Shown one piece after another: positions 38,872-46,823 of a stretch of 64,000 bases of DNA. The notes beneath the pieces were generated by a model. The model did not search any database. It saw nothing but the letters and a program-made list of their open reading frames with translations, and was not told the origin of the DNA. Position numbers and translations under genes: made by a program. The stretch is from a virus. Where the stretch lies: positions 19,346 through 83,345 of the IMG/VR virus record IMGVR_UViG_3300031669_004775, one strand, 5' to 3'. Position 1 is the stretch's first letter. The number at the start of each line of letters is the position of its first letter.

Positions 38872-41817
38872 ATCAATAGCTTTATTTATATTTTCAAAAG
38901 CTAATCCTTGAATAAAACCTGTAGTAAATACTGTGCTTTTAATATTCATCATTACGGGATCCCAAGTCTTTCCCATTCTTGCAGGCAATGATTCATTTTT
39001 TCTATCTCTTAATACCTGTGAACATAATACTTCAAAATAGCATAAATCTAAATCGGATACCGAACCACCATATACTTTCAAAACCTTTAGTAACAAATGA
39101 CTTGGATCTTTATAAACTACTCGACCTCCAATCAATCTGTTAATATAATTTACCTCTTCTTTAATTTCTGTTGTTTGTAAAGGTGTTTCCATCATTGTAT
39201 CTCCAACAGAATAATCAAAGGTCAATGTTTCTTTTCCAATTTTTTGAAATTTTTGTTTAAATAAATGGACTGGATAATCAAGAGATATATTAAAAATTAT
39301 ATCATCAAATTCTATTTGAGATATGAGATGATTAAACCAAACATAATCTTTATCGTCGTCAATTAAATAAGATTTCTGCACTTCATATGTTGATAAATCA
39401 ATTTTTATATTACACTGTTTTTTAGCTATTAATTTATCATCTAGTTGTTCTAAATATTGACCAAGTTTTTGTTTAGATGCTTCAATCAATGGATCGTTAT
39501 CAATAATATCAGATAAAATATCTCGAACAACTATATTAACAGCACCACCAGTGTGAAATGTTCTCATAATTAACTGGGTGCCACGTTCTCCAATTGATGC
39601 TCCTGTTAGCACTCCAACATAAGGAGATTTGTGTCGTTTTAATAAATCTCCATAACAGGTATGGCATAATTTATAAGATTCACAATAAATAGAAGTTCTT
39701 AAATTAACAACGTCTCCTATATTATAGTCTGATTTTTTAAATGGAATTACATTACTACCTTTGATAATATATCGTCCAGTCATTCTTTTAATAAGATCAT
39801 TGGTCAATCTTAATTGAACTGTTCGTTTTGTTTTACAATCTTTTAGAGTAGGATGTGCTTCTATTGGAGACAATACATAGACAAGTTGTCTTGTAAAATA
39901 TCCAGTTGTAGCAGTATTTAAAGCTCTATCTGCCATTCCTTTTCTAGCACCACCAGCTGCATTAAAATATTCTATATTTGTCAATCCATCTGAAAATGAT
40001 CCTTTAATTGGTTCAAGCAGTTTACCACTTGTATCAGCAATAATACCCTTAGCAACAAGAATCTGCATGGGTTGATCCCATCCTTTTCCAGCACCAGATT
40101 CAACTAATTCATACAAACCTGTATCTTTTAAATGTTTCTTTAATATTATTTCCATTTCTTTCAATAATTTTTGTGCTTCTTCTGGTGTTGAACTTGTAAG
40201 TTTTTCTTTCAATTTTAATATACTATCAGGAATATCAAGCATATCTAGAGTTATTGATGAAGCTCCGATGGTTGCAAATTTAAATGCCACATTTTTTATA
40301 TCTGTAAAAATATTAGCTGCAGTATCATCTCCATACTTATCAATAATTTCAGGAATTAAATTATTGATAATTTTCTTTGTGACTTGACCATCAATCCATT
40401 TAAAATCAGAAGGAAAAGCAGAATTTATTATAGCTCTTCCCATTGTTGTATTATGTCCTCTAAATCTAACAGGAATAAAAGGATTATTTGCTTTTTCTAA
40501 ATCTTGAAGTGTTACTGCTATTGGAGAGGTTTTTAGTTTAGTATCTTTGGTCATCAAGTAAACTCCTAAACTCATCTCCTTTGAAATTTCAAACATGGTT
40601 GCATTTGAGCTTTTACTTCCAACTCCTCGCATCATTCTTTCTCTAGCTTCTTTTTGTGCTTGTTGAGAAAGAGGATGATAAACCGCCATTTGATCTCCAT
40701 CAAAATCAGCATTAAATGGACCAACCTGCATTGTTGATATTTCTATTGTTGATCCTCTTGTTAATACTGGATTAAATGCTCTATATGAACCATCATGTAG
40801 TGCAGGATCTCGTTTTAATATTACTACCCTGCCTTTCATTACAATTTCACACGCTTCAAATAATAGTTCATATAAGAGATCTGGAATTTTATCATCATCT
40901 TTAATTCCTTTCATAACTCTTTTTATTGTATCAACTGATAGTTCTGAATCAGTATAATTTCTAATTTCATTTTCTAATTCTGCATATCTAGGATATCTTT
41001 TAGAATAAAGCATGTAATGTATAATGAAGGGTTCAAATAAAATAACTCCTATTCTAACAGGCAAACCCACATCATTAATTTTTAGTTTTGGACCAGGAGT
41101 AATAACAGCTCTAGCTGAAAAATCCACTCTCTTTCCCAACATTTTATCTCTAATTATTCCATGCTTTTTAGAAATTTTTGTGCGTATATATGCATCATGC
41201 GAATTAACAGCTAACTGTAAATTATAATTTAGAAGATCAAATAATGCTCCAGATTTTCCAACACCTTTTATTTGAGTTGCTTTTCTTATTAGACCAGTAT
41301 AAACAGTATTAAGTTCATCAATAATCCATCGTTTATTCTCATCTTCGTATGCAGGTCTAAGTTCGGGTGGTATAACTGGAATTTTATCAATGAATAATGT
41401 CCCATCTTTACCACCTTGTTTTAGAACTTTAATTAAAGCTTCTCGAGCAGGTGTGCCCCCTTTAAAGTTTAAATTAAGAAACGCCTTAATAAACTCCTTG
41501 ATTCCTGTTACCCCCTTTTCAGATTCAAAATATGATCCATCATTTTGAATTGTGAAAAGTTTTTCAGTTGAAAAGAAATCAATTAGTTTTTTATCAATTC
41601 TTTTAAAGATTATAAAAGCTGCGGGATGGATTACTGGCGTATGGAGTTCTATATATGAATAAGTTTGAGATCTTTCCCTAGAATTTTCAACTCCAAATAT
41701 CTTTTCACTAAATAAACCATCCGGATGAAATTCTCCAGCTCTAGTTCTAAATTCAGCAGTTGTAACGGGTTTTAATCCTCTTATAAACTTATTAATATCG
41801 AGAAATTTTATTTTCAT
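38794..41817 (-). CDS. RNA polymerase beta'-like subunit (paralogue B, 1007 aa)
   Basis: Largest catalytic subunit of the second phage RNA polymerase. NADFDGDQMA, which binds the catalytic magnesium, is at 369-378. GKRVDFSARAVITPGP (about 228-243), the zinc site CESYKLCHTCYG, ASIGERGTQLIMRTFHTGG (bridge helix/trigger loop) and the C-terminal STVFTTGFIQGLAFENINKAI all match RpoC. The N-terminal zinc module of paralogue A is missing: the corresponding region has no cysteines. Like A, it is compact and precedes beta. A and B differ throughout, so they are old paralogues and not recent copies. Confidence 0.93.
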   Translation of the reverse strand: MKIKFLDINKFIRGLKPVTTAEFRTRAGEFHPDGLFSEKIFGVENSRERSQTYSYIELHTPVIHPAAFIIFKRIDKKLIDFFSTEKLFTIQNDGSYFESEKGVTGIKEFIKAFLNLNFKGGTPAREALIKVLKQGGKDGTLFIDKIPVIPPELRPAYEDENKRWIIDELNTVYTGLIRKATQIKGVGKSGALFDLLNYNLQLAVNSHDAYIRTKISKKHGIIRDKMLGKRVDFSARAVITPGPKLKINDVGLPVRIGVILFEPFIIHYMLYSKRYPRYAELENEIRNYTDSELSVDTIKRVMKGIKDDDKIPDLLYELLFEACEIVMKGRVVILKRDPALHDGSYRAFNPVLTRGSTIEISTMQVGPFNADFDGDQMAVYHPLSQQAQKEARERMMRGVGSKSSNATMFEISKEMSLGVYLMTKDTKLKTSPIAVTLQDLEKANNPFIPVRFRGHNTTMGRAIINSAFPSDFKWIDGQVTKKIINNLIPEIIDKYGDDTAANIFTDIKNVAFKFATIGASSITLDMLDIPDSILKLKEKLTSSTPEEAQKLLKEMEIILKKHLKDTGLYELVESGAGKGWDQPMQILVAKGIIADTSGKLLEPIKGSFSDGLTNIEYFNAAGGARKGMADRALNTATTGYFTRQLVYVLSPIEAHPTLKDCKTKRTVQLRLTNDLIKRMTGRYIIKGSNVIPFKKSDYNIGDVVNLRTSIYCESYKLCHTCYGDLLKRHKSPYVGVLTGASIGERGTQLIMRTFHTGGAVNIVVRDILSDIIDNDPLIEASKQKLGQYLEQLDDKLIAKKQCNIKIDLSTYEVQKSYLIDDDKDYVWFNHLISQIEFDDIIFNISLDYPVHLFKQKFQKIGKETLTFDYSVGDTMMETPLQTTEIKEEVNYINRLIGGRVVYKDPSHLLLKVLKVYGGSVSDLDLCYFEVLCSQVLRDRKNESLPARMGKTWDPVMMNIKSTVFTTGFIQGLAFENINKAIDTGLVSEQDLPPSILEKLVTGEELRK

Positions 41818-41819
41818 TA

Positions 41820-42266
41820 TTAAGTCCTAATTGTTCTTAAATGATCTTTTACATGATTCATCATTCTTGTAACTACTGCTTTTCTTCCTGCTTGATTGGG
41901 TGGTTTTGCTATGTCTTTAGAATAAACACTTCTCATTCTCTCTAACTTTGATAACATATTAGATAAATCATTGGTATCATATGTTCCACTATCATCATTC
42001 ATTAATCTCGATACCGATCTTAAAGATAACTCAATAGCTCTCGGATCTATCATTCCTGCTGTATTACAAACAGGAAAGAAATCTGGAGTTTGCCCGCCTA
42101 TTGATTTAACAGAAAGAAAACATTTAGGATATTTCCCCCTCAGTCTATTTCTTAGATCTTGACTTTGAAGTGCTTTTAATGTATCATGTGGTTCTAGATT
42201 TCTTGCAACAGACCTAATTAGTTCATCTATTACTTCAAGACTTTCTTGTATTTTTATATTTTCCAT
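41820..42266 (-). CDS. hypothetical protein at head of RNA polymerase B operon (148 aa)
   Basis: Helical N-terminus (IKIQESLEVIDELIRSVARNL), a central segment with CFLSVKSIGGQTPDFFPVCNT, and a basic helical C-terminus (NHVKDHLRTIRT). No family recognised. It is the first gene after a terminator hairpin and an AGAACAAA motif, ends three bases before beta' starts, and so opens the transcript that carries beta' and beta. A regulatory or assembly role for the polymerase is possible but not shown. Confidence 0.65.
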   Translation of the reverse strand: MENIKIQESLEVIDELIRSVARNLEPHDTLKALQSQDLRNRLRGKYPKCFLSVKSIGGQTPDFFPVCNTAGMIDPRAIELSLRSVSRLMNDDSGTYDTNDLSNMLSKLERMRSVYSKDIAKPPNQAGRKAVVTRMMNHVKDHLRTIRT

Positions 42267-42305
42267 TTTGTTTCCTCCAATATCTGTACAATTCCATATT
42301 TGTAT

Positions 42306-42313
42306 TTTGTTCT
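42306..42313 (-). promoter_or_regulatory. recurrent motif AGAACAAA before RNA polymerase B operon
   Basis: The minus strand reads TTAGAACAAAATACAAATAT, 40 bases upstream of the ATG at 42266 and just after a terminator hairpin. Terminator followed by motif followed by gene start is the layout expected of a promoter. Confidence 0.55.
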
Positions 42314-42323
42314 AAAATCTAAC

Positions 42324-42350
42324 TAAAAAAAAGACTCAGTGGGGAGTCTT
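42324..42350 (-). terminator. intrinsic terminator after 485-aa gene, with alternative pairing
   Basis: In minus-strand RNA AAGACT-CCCCACTG-AGTCTT is followed directly by a T run. The loop CCCCAC can instead pair with GTGGGG at 42360-42365 upstream, giving a second, mutually exclusive or pseudoknotted helix. Confidence 0.65.
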
Positions 42351-42448
42351 AATTAGAAACCCCACTTTTATCTTCTACAAAATAGGTAATTATTTTAGAT
42401 ATTGTTATTTTTAACATTTTTTTTATTCTCCGTAAAAAATCTTAATAA

Positions 42449-43906
42449 TTAAAAATCTTGATTCATTAAACGGACTAATTGTTTTATTTTTGGATCCATT
42501 TCACCAGCAAATAGTTTAGTATAAAATAAAATCATATCAAGTTCAACCTTACTAAGAGGGATACCAGATAATTTTTGTCCTGTTAAAAGATGACAAAAGT
42601 TTATTCTAGATACTCTTCCAATAAAATGACATAGAATTTTATGAGGTAACATCTTTGTATTAAACCCATAAAAATTTTGTGTGTCATCTTGAATGTTGAT
42701 ATAATCATGTATTGTTTTTATTTTATATGTCGTATTTATTGATGGTTGACTTAAAGGATAATATTGCAATAATGATAATAAATTTTTATATTCTCCTTTA
42801 AATGATTTTTGTAAAAGACTATGTAAGTAGTATGAAAGAATAGCAGCATGATCTGGAGAAATAGTTTTAAAATGAACATATGAAATATTAGTCATCCTTG
42901 CTAATAAAGGAAACACTAATGATGTGCAAAGAGGAGAAATATATTCAATTTGTTCAACACGATTATTAAATTCAATCAGATCTTTGTCTACAGCATCTTC
43001 ATCTACTGTTAGAGAAGTTGATTTTTCCAATTGTGAATGGATTTTTTCAAATGCCATTGCTTTTATTCTACCAAGGGTGTCATTAAAACTATAAGTTAAT
43101 AAGTTATTTATATTAATTCCATGAATATCTTCAGTTGAGATACTATCATCATAGACAATAGTGCCTTTATATACAGAACGAAGAATCCATTTTACAGATT
43201 GATCAATGACACCAACAAAATAAGTAATTGGATTTTTATCTTCCTCACATAATACTATAATGTAATTCATTATGAAATTAAAAATTTCAATTATATGAGA
43301 ACCAATATCCTTGCATTGAATCTTTTTAATATAGTCCCACATATACTTATCTGAAAGATTATATCTAAATGTTTTTGTTTTGATAACATCAAATAATTTT
43401 GATGCTATATCTGTTTCAATAACATTAGTTGCAAGTTTATTATAAATCTGTTTATGCAAACTTTTACCAAATGCCATCTCTTCATTATTTGAAATAATTG
43501 AATAAATTTTCAAATAGGAGGATAACCTTAGTATATTTTTAATTTCATTCGCATTAAATAGAATTGAGTTTTTCTTTGCTTTAGTAATATCAACAAATCT
43601 ATCATAATCTATATGTGTTGATTCTATATATTGATCAACATATAGTTTAAGTTTATCAATATTATTGACAAAAATTTCTGATCTTCTATCAATGTCTTGA
43701 CAGTCTTTTATTAAATTAACAAACCAATTACTAAACTCCTCTCCATGAAATGCATCAACTCGCTGTATAAATTTCGTGACAATTTGATATTTATTTGTCA
43801 CTGTTGAAGCTACGAGTTTCAATGGAATAATTTCATCTTCATATAATAAGTTCCATTCTTTTGGTGCTACCTTTTCAAAATTCAGCAATAAAATATCTCC
43901 TTTCAA
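42449..43906 (-). CDS. hypothetical protein (485 aa), single-gene transcript beside RNA polymerase B
   Basis: A mainly helical protein without recognised motifs; two segments (SHIIEIFNFIMNYIIVLC and TSLVFPLLARMTNISYVHF) are hydrophobic but look like buried helices, not membrane spans. It stands alone: a CTATATATATTAAT motif lies 30 bases before its start and a terminator follows its stop. Its length is near that of the fifth, promoter-specificity subunits of phiKZ/AR9-type RNA polymerases (about 460-520 aa), and it neighbours beta'/beta. That resemblance is size and context only, so a specificity-subunit role is a hypothesis. Confidence 0.6.
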   Translation of the reverse strand: MKGDILLLNFEKVAPKEWNLLYEDEIIPLKLVASTVTNKYQIVTKFIQRVDAFHGEEFSNWFVNLIKDCQDIDRRSEIFVNNIDKLKLYVDQYIESTHIDYDRFVDITKAKKNSILFNANEIKNILRLSSYLKIYSIISNNEEMAFGKSLHKQIYNKLATNVIETDIASKLFDVIKTKTFRYNLSDKYMWDYIKKIQCKDIGSHIIEIFNFIMNYIIVLCEEDKNPITYFVGVIDQSVKWILRSVYKGTIVYDDSISTEDIHGININNLLTYSFNDTLGRIKAMAFEKIHSQLEKSTSLTVDEDAVDKDLIEFNNRVEQIEYISPLCTSLVFPLLARMTNISYVHFKTISPDHAAILSYYLHSLLQKSFKGEYKNLLSLLQYYPLSQPSINTTYKIKTIHDYINIQDDTQNFYGFNTKMLPHKILCHFIGRVSRINFCHLLTGQKLSGIPLSKVELDMILFYTKLFAGEMDPKIKQLVRLMNQDF

Positions 43907-43935
43907 ATTGTTAAAGTTGTTTTGCCTATTCGGTA

Positions 43936-43949
43936 ATTAATATATATAG
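43936..43949 (-). promoter_or_regulatory. recurrent promoter-like motif CTATATATATTAAT before 485-aa gene
   Basis: Third exact copy of the 14-base motif, 30 bases before the ATG at 43906, in a 53-base gap between genes. It is the only copy that directly precedes a protein gene, which supports a promoter and not an RNA-specific element. Confidence 0.5.
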
Positions 43950-43959
43950 ACGAATGAGT

Positions 43960-44214
43960 TTAAATTTTCTTTAGTGGAGTATTGTGATTAAAGTTTCGTT
44001 TTAACATCTCCTCAACCAAACGATCGTGATATGTAACAATACTATTTATAAATTGCTTATTTGGTGGGTCACGTTTTATATTTCCAGCATAAAGCATATG
44101 TGTTTTCCTATGATATTCAATCAGGGTTTTATTTCCAAGATCTTTAGGATCAAGATCACGAAATGCTGCAAATAATTTTTTTGACCTTTTTAGAAATTGG
44201 TCTGAGGTGTTCAT
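43960..44214 (-). CDS. hypothetical protein (84 aa)
   Basis: A basic protein starting MNTSDQFLKRSKKLFAAFRDLDPKDLGNKTLIEYHRKTHMLYAG and ending in a lysine-rich tail. Probably helical. The ATG lies at the stop of the heptose-kinase-like gene, so the two are coupled. No known domain. Function unknown. Confidence 0.6.
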   Translation of the reverse strand: MNTSDQFLKRSKKLFAAFRDLDPKDLGNKTLIEYHRKTHMLYAGNIKRDPPNKQFINSIVTYHDRLVEEMLKRNFNHNTPLKKI

Positions 44215-45132
44215 TTAAAATTCTCCCTTTTTATAATCTTTAACAATTTTAAAGAAAAATTCTTTTGGAACTATTGCTGTAGTCGATTGAGTTACGACGT
44301 ATGCCGCACACTTGTTAGCTATATAAGCAGCATCAATTGGATTCCAACCCATAGATAAACACACTGTCATTATTGAAATTACAGTATCTCCAGCACCTGA
44401 TACATTATAGACTTCAACTGCTTCAGAATAAATCTTAATTCGTGTTTTATCAACATTATTTATCAAGAGCATTCCACCACTTCCTTGAGTCAATAATGTA
44501 TAATTAGTTGAATTGGGGGGTTTTGGAAATGTATTTTTAACAATTTCTTCCCATTCTTTTTCATTGGGAGTTATCATAAAAACGTTATTATATAAATTAA
44601 AATTTTTGGGTTTTGGATCTACAATAATTGTTATTTTTAATGAATGTAAATAATCCATTAACTCTTTTGTAATTAATCCTTTGGCATAATCTGAAATAAC
44701 AATTATATCGTATTCAATTTCATAGTCTGATAACTTTTCAATTAGAATTTTTGAATTAATAGGATGGACAATCTCTCTATCAATACGAATCATTTGAATC
44801 TTTCTTTCGCTTGCAATGACTCTTTCTTTAACAATTGTGCTCTTGGATTCTTGAACTAAAATTGGAATAACCTTAATTTTGTCTAAATGATTTATTATTT
44901 CTCTACCATATAAATCATTCCCAATAGATGATAAACAATAAACGTTAGCTCCCAATTCTCTAATATTCCTAACCGTATTACCACATCCTCCAAGGGTAGA
45001 ATATTCCTTTTGAACATGAACTATTGGAACCGGAGCTTCAGGAGATATCCTTTCAACTTCCCCCATTATATAGTGATCTAGCATTATATCTCCAACCACA
45101 AGAATATTTTTGTCTTTTAAATCAACATCCAT
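44215..45132 (-). CDS. PfkB-family sugar kinase, HldE/RfaE kinase-domain-like (305 aa)
   Basis: Phosphorylates a sugar phosphate, in the HldE family D-glycero-D-manno-heptose 7-phosphate at C1, a precursor of lipopolysaccharide inner core. LVVGDIMLDHYIMGEVERIS and PEAPVPIVHV (residues 11-40) are almost the HldE signature (VVGDVMLDRYWYG...RISPEAPVPVV), and TLGGCGNTVRNIRELGA follows. The C-terminal NVSGAGDTVIS is the PfkB catalytic motif. Only the kinase domain is present; the HldE adenylyltransferase domain is absent. In a phage it may alter host surface sugars or feed another nucleotide-sugar path. An AGAACAAA motif precedes it. Confidence 0.82.
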   Translation of the reverse strand: MDVDLKDKNILVVGDIMLDHYIMGEVERISPEAPVPIVHVQKEYSTLGGCGNTVRNIRELGANVYCLSSIGNDLYGREIINHLDKIKVIPILVQESKSTIVKERVIASERKIQMIRIDREIVHPINSKILIEKLSDYEIEYDIIVISDYAKGLITKELMDYLHSLKITIIVDPKPKNFNLYNNVFMITPNEKEWEEIVKNTFPKPPNSTNYTLLTQGSGGMLLINNVDKTRIKIYSEAVEVYNVSGAGDTVISIMTVCLSMGWNPIDAAYIANKCAAYVVTQSTTAIVPKEFFFKIVKDYKKGEF

Positions 45133-45181
45133 TTTTATATCCTTTCAAAAAAATAATCAATATATGTATATCCATTATATA

Positions 45182-45189
45182 TTTGTTCT
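45182..45189 (-). promoter_or_regulatory. recurrent motif AGAACAAA before sugar kinase gene
   Basis: The minus strand reads AAAGAACAAATATATAATGG, 50 bases before the ATG at 45132. It follows directly after the structured element at 45221-45339. Confidence 0.45.
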
Positions 45190-45220
45190 TTATTTAAAAA
45201 AATATTTCTATTTTAAAGAA

Positions 45221-45339
45221 TGCAGAGTAAGTGAAACGTTTGATAGGATCTTGTACCTGGAGACAGAAATGACTCAGGTATTCAGTCAAGGATCATCTAC
45301 CTCACCTTTTAATGTTCTCTTTATAGGACTTACTCTGCA
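45221..45339 (-). ncRNA. structured RNA candidate with perfect terminal helix (119 nt)
   Basis: The ends form an exact 12-bp helix (TGCAGAGTAAGT/ACTTACTCTGCA). Inside, TACCTG pairs with CAGGTA, extended by CAAG-GATC/GATC-TTG with a bulge, giving a long branched fold. It contains no credible gene on either strand. Strand is assumed from neighbouring genes. The shared box of the 31-kb array is not present, but AAGTCCTATAAAG occupies the same place. Confidence 0.5.
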
Positions 45340-45344
45340 AGAAA

Positions 45345-45511
45345 TGCGAAGATAGGATAATAAAATGAGCGATATCTTTAATATAAAAAACATTCGCGCC
45401 ATTTATAATTATATATTGGATATTGATCGAATGGGTATGGGATTTTAATAGTTTAAAGATCCCTGCCATATCAACTACGTTATACGTAATATCCTAGTCC
45501 TATCTTCGCAA
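45345..45511 (-). ncRNA. structured RNA candidate with perfect terminal helix (167 nt)
   Basis: The ends form an exact 13-bp helix (TGCGAAGATAGGA/TCCTATCTTCGCA). Inner pairings include GGGAT/ATCCC and flanking ATGG/CCAT segments. It is separated by only five bases from the next element and lies about 80 bases downstream of a CTATATATATTAAT motif. No protein-coding frame of note. Confidence 0.5.
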
Positions 45512-45591
45512 ACTGAAATTCAAAAATTAGTTCTCCTTTCATATGATATCGGAATAATCAAAAAAATAGTTATAAATCTTCCTTTTCAATT

Positions 45592-45605
45592 ATTAATATA
45601 TATAG
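45592..45605 (-). promoter_or_regulatory. recurrent promoter-like motif CTATATATATTAAT before the 45-kb RNA pair
   Basis: Fourth exact copy of the motif, between the amidase stop (45626) and the structured elements at 45221-45511. It again precedes RNA-like elements, as at 31 kb. Confidence 0.5.
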
Positions 45606-45625
45606 ATAGGATTTTTTAAATGATA

Positions 45626-46144
45626 TTACCTTGTTATCATAAATCTTCTTATTATTGCTTCAAGTTTACCTGCATCAGCAAATTCACCGGGACAAGATAA
45701 GTCTTTATTTGAGGATACATCTCTGTGGAATTTAACACGTTTTGGAGTAAGTCCATAGATCTTTATCATTGGACTAATTAAGCGGTAGGATAATATTTCA
45801 TACAATCTTCTCTCTGGAATTTTGAAGTCATATGAACCCATAATAGCAAGATGAACTGCTCTTTTATTTATATCATCAGATATATCATCCCACTCACATA
45901 GACTTGAAATAGGACGGCATACGATTGGAATATAATCTTCTTTGATTTTCTCAATAATATAATGATAGTTAATATCTGGAGCAGCTTTTTCTAGGACACC
46001 ATTTATAATACCAGGATATTGAAATTTAGCATTATCAATTTTTGTCTCAGGTGCTTCATACATTTCTGCTGTATGATGAATGATGATCCATTTAACTGGA
46101 CCTCGTCTTATATTTAATAATGCTGCTTTAAATGGCATCCTCAT
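45626..46144 (-). CDS. N-acetylmuramoyl-L-alanine amidase (Amidase_2/PGRP fold, 172 aa)
   Basis: Cleaves the bond between muramic acid and the peptide stem of peptidoglycan. KWIIIHHTAEM supplies the first zinc histidine, INYHYIIEK and VHLAIMGSYD are the family core strands, and VKFHRDVSSNKDLSCPGEF gives the second histidine and the cysteine zinc ligand. Length and layout fit Amidase_2 endolysins. No signal peptide or transmembrane segment is seen. It closes the tail/baseplate module, so it may be either the endolysin or a virion-associated lysin. AGGT-type site precedes the ATG. Confidence 0.85.
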   Translation of the reverse strand: MRMPFKAALLNIRRGPVKWIIIHHTAEMYEAPETKIDNAKFQYPGIINGVLEKAAPDINYHYIIEKIKEDYIPIVCRPISSLCEWDDISDDINKRAVHLAIMGSYDFKIPERRLYEILSYRLISPMIKIYGLTPKRVKFHRDVSSNKDLSCPGEFADAGKLEAIIRRFMITR

Positions 46145-46193
46145 GATTATTTACCTCAACTTTTAACATAAATTCTGTAATTGGATCTATCAT
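46128..46193 (-). CDS. 21-aa peptide repeating the N-terminus of the next upstream protein
   Basis: A 21-codon frame reads MIDPITEFMLKVEVNNHEDAI. Its first residues repeat MIDPITNYILEQ, the start of the 198-aa protein encoded just upstream, and it overlaps the amidase start. It may be a remnant of a duplicated gene start or a leader peptide. The sequence before it holds three ATCATTTTATTT repeats. Confidence 0.35.
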   Translation of the reverse strand: MIDPITEFMLKVEVNNHEDAI

Positions 46194-46215
46194 TTTATTT
46201 ATCATTTTATTTATC

Positions 46216-46812
46216 CTATAATACTTTCTTTAATGTATTTACAACAACTTTAATTTTTTGTTGATCCCCTTCTTTGCCACCTTTCATTAAACGAACTGCA
46301 TTTTCAAGAGATTTTAAATCAGCTTCTAATTGTGGTAAATATCTATCTATCCATTTTTCACAGAGATCTTTATTGATGTTTTTATCACATATAGTTCTTC
46401 TATCTTTCTTTATAACATCAATTGTTTCTTTAAGATTATCATAAAGACACATGATTAAACACTTTCCACGTTCTGGATTCCGTTTAACTGTTTCAATTGT
46501 TTCTTGTTTTTCTTTATCTATTTGACCATCAGTTTGTCCTCGTTCTCCACTACTTCTTCTCTGAGTTGTTGAGGTAGTTTCTACTTCATCAGGATATGCC
46601 TTCCAACAAGAACTTTTACAACGAAAGTATGCTTTTGAAATTGCTTTTACTCTTGGATCAGCTGGTCTTCCAAATCCAAATAAAACAAAGAATTTATTCA
46701 TTACTGTCAATACACCTTCATCAAGAAGCATGGTATTTTCATCAAAAATTTCTTGTTCTATTAAGTAATGGTCATCTTGTTCTAAGATGTAATTAGTAAT
46801 TGGGTCTATCAT
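46216..46812 (-). CDS. hypothetical tail-module protein (198 aa)
   Basis: N-terminus MIDPITNYILEQDDHYLIEQE, then a hydrophobic segment VLTVMNKFFVLFGFGRPADP, a cysteine pair CKSSCWKAY, a polar linker, and a helical C-terminus with CLIMCLYDNL and CDKNINKDLCEKW. I do not recognise it. It lies between the PAAR-peptidase tip and the amidase in the structural operon, so a virion or lysis-related role is plausible. Confidence 0.6.
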   Translation of the reverse strand: MIDPITNYILEQDDHYLIEQEIFDENTMLLDEGVLTVMNKFFVLFGFGRPADPRVKAISKAYFRCKSSCWKAYPDEVETTSTTQRRSSGERGQTDGQIDKEKQETIETVKRNPERGKCLIMCLYDNLKETIDVIKKDRRTICDKNINKDLCEKWIDRYLPQLEADLKSLENAVRLMKGGKEGDQQKIKVVVNTLKKVL

Positions 46813-46823
46813 TGTAATGTCTC

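Noticed and set aside
45110-45355. 81-codon plus-strand frame across the 45-kb gap
   Set aside because: It runs over the structured element with perfect terminal helix, has no ribosome site, and opposes all neighbouring genes.
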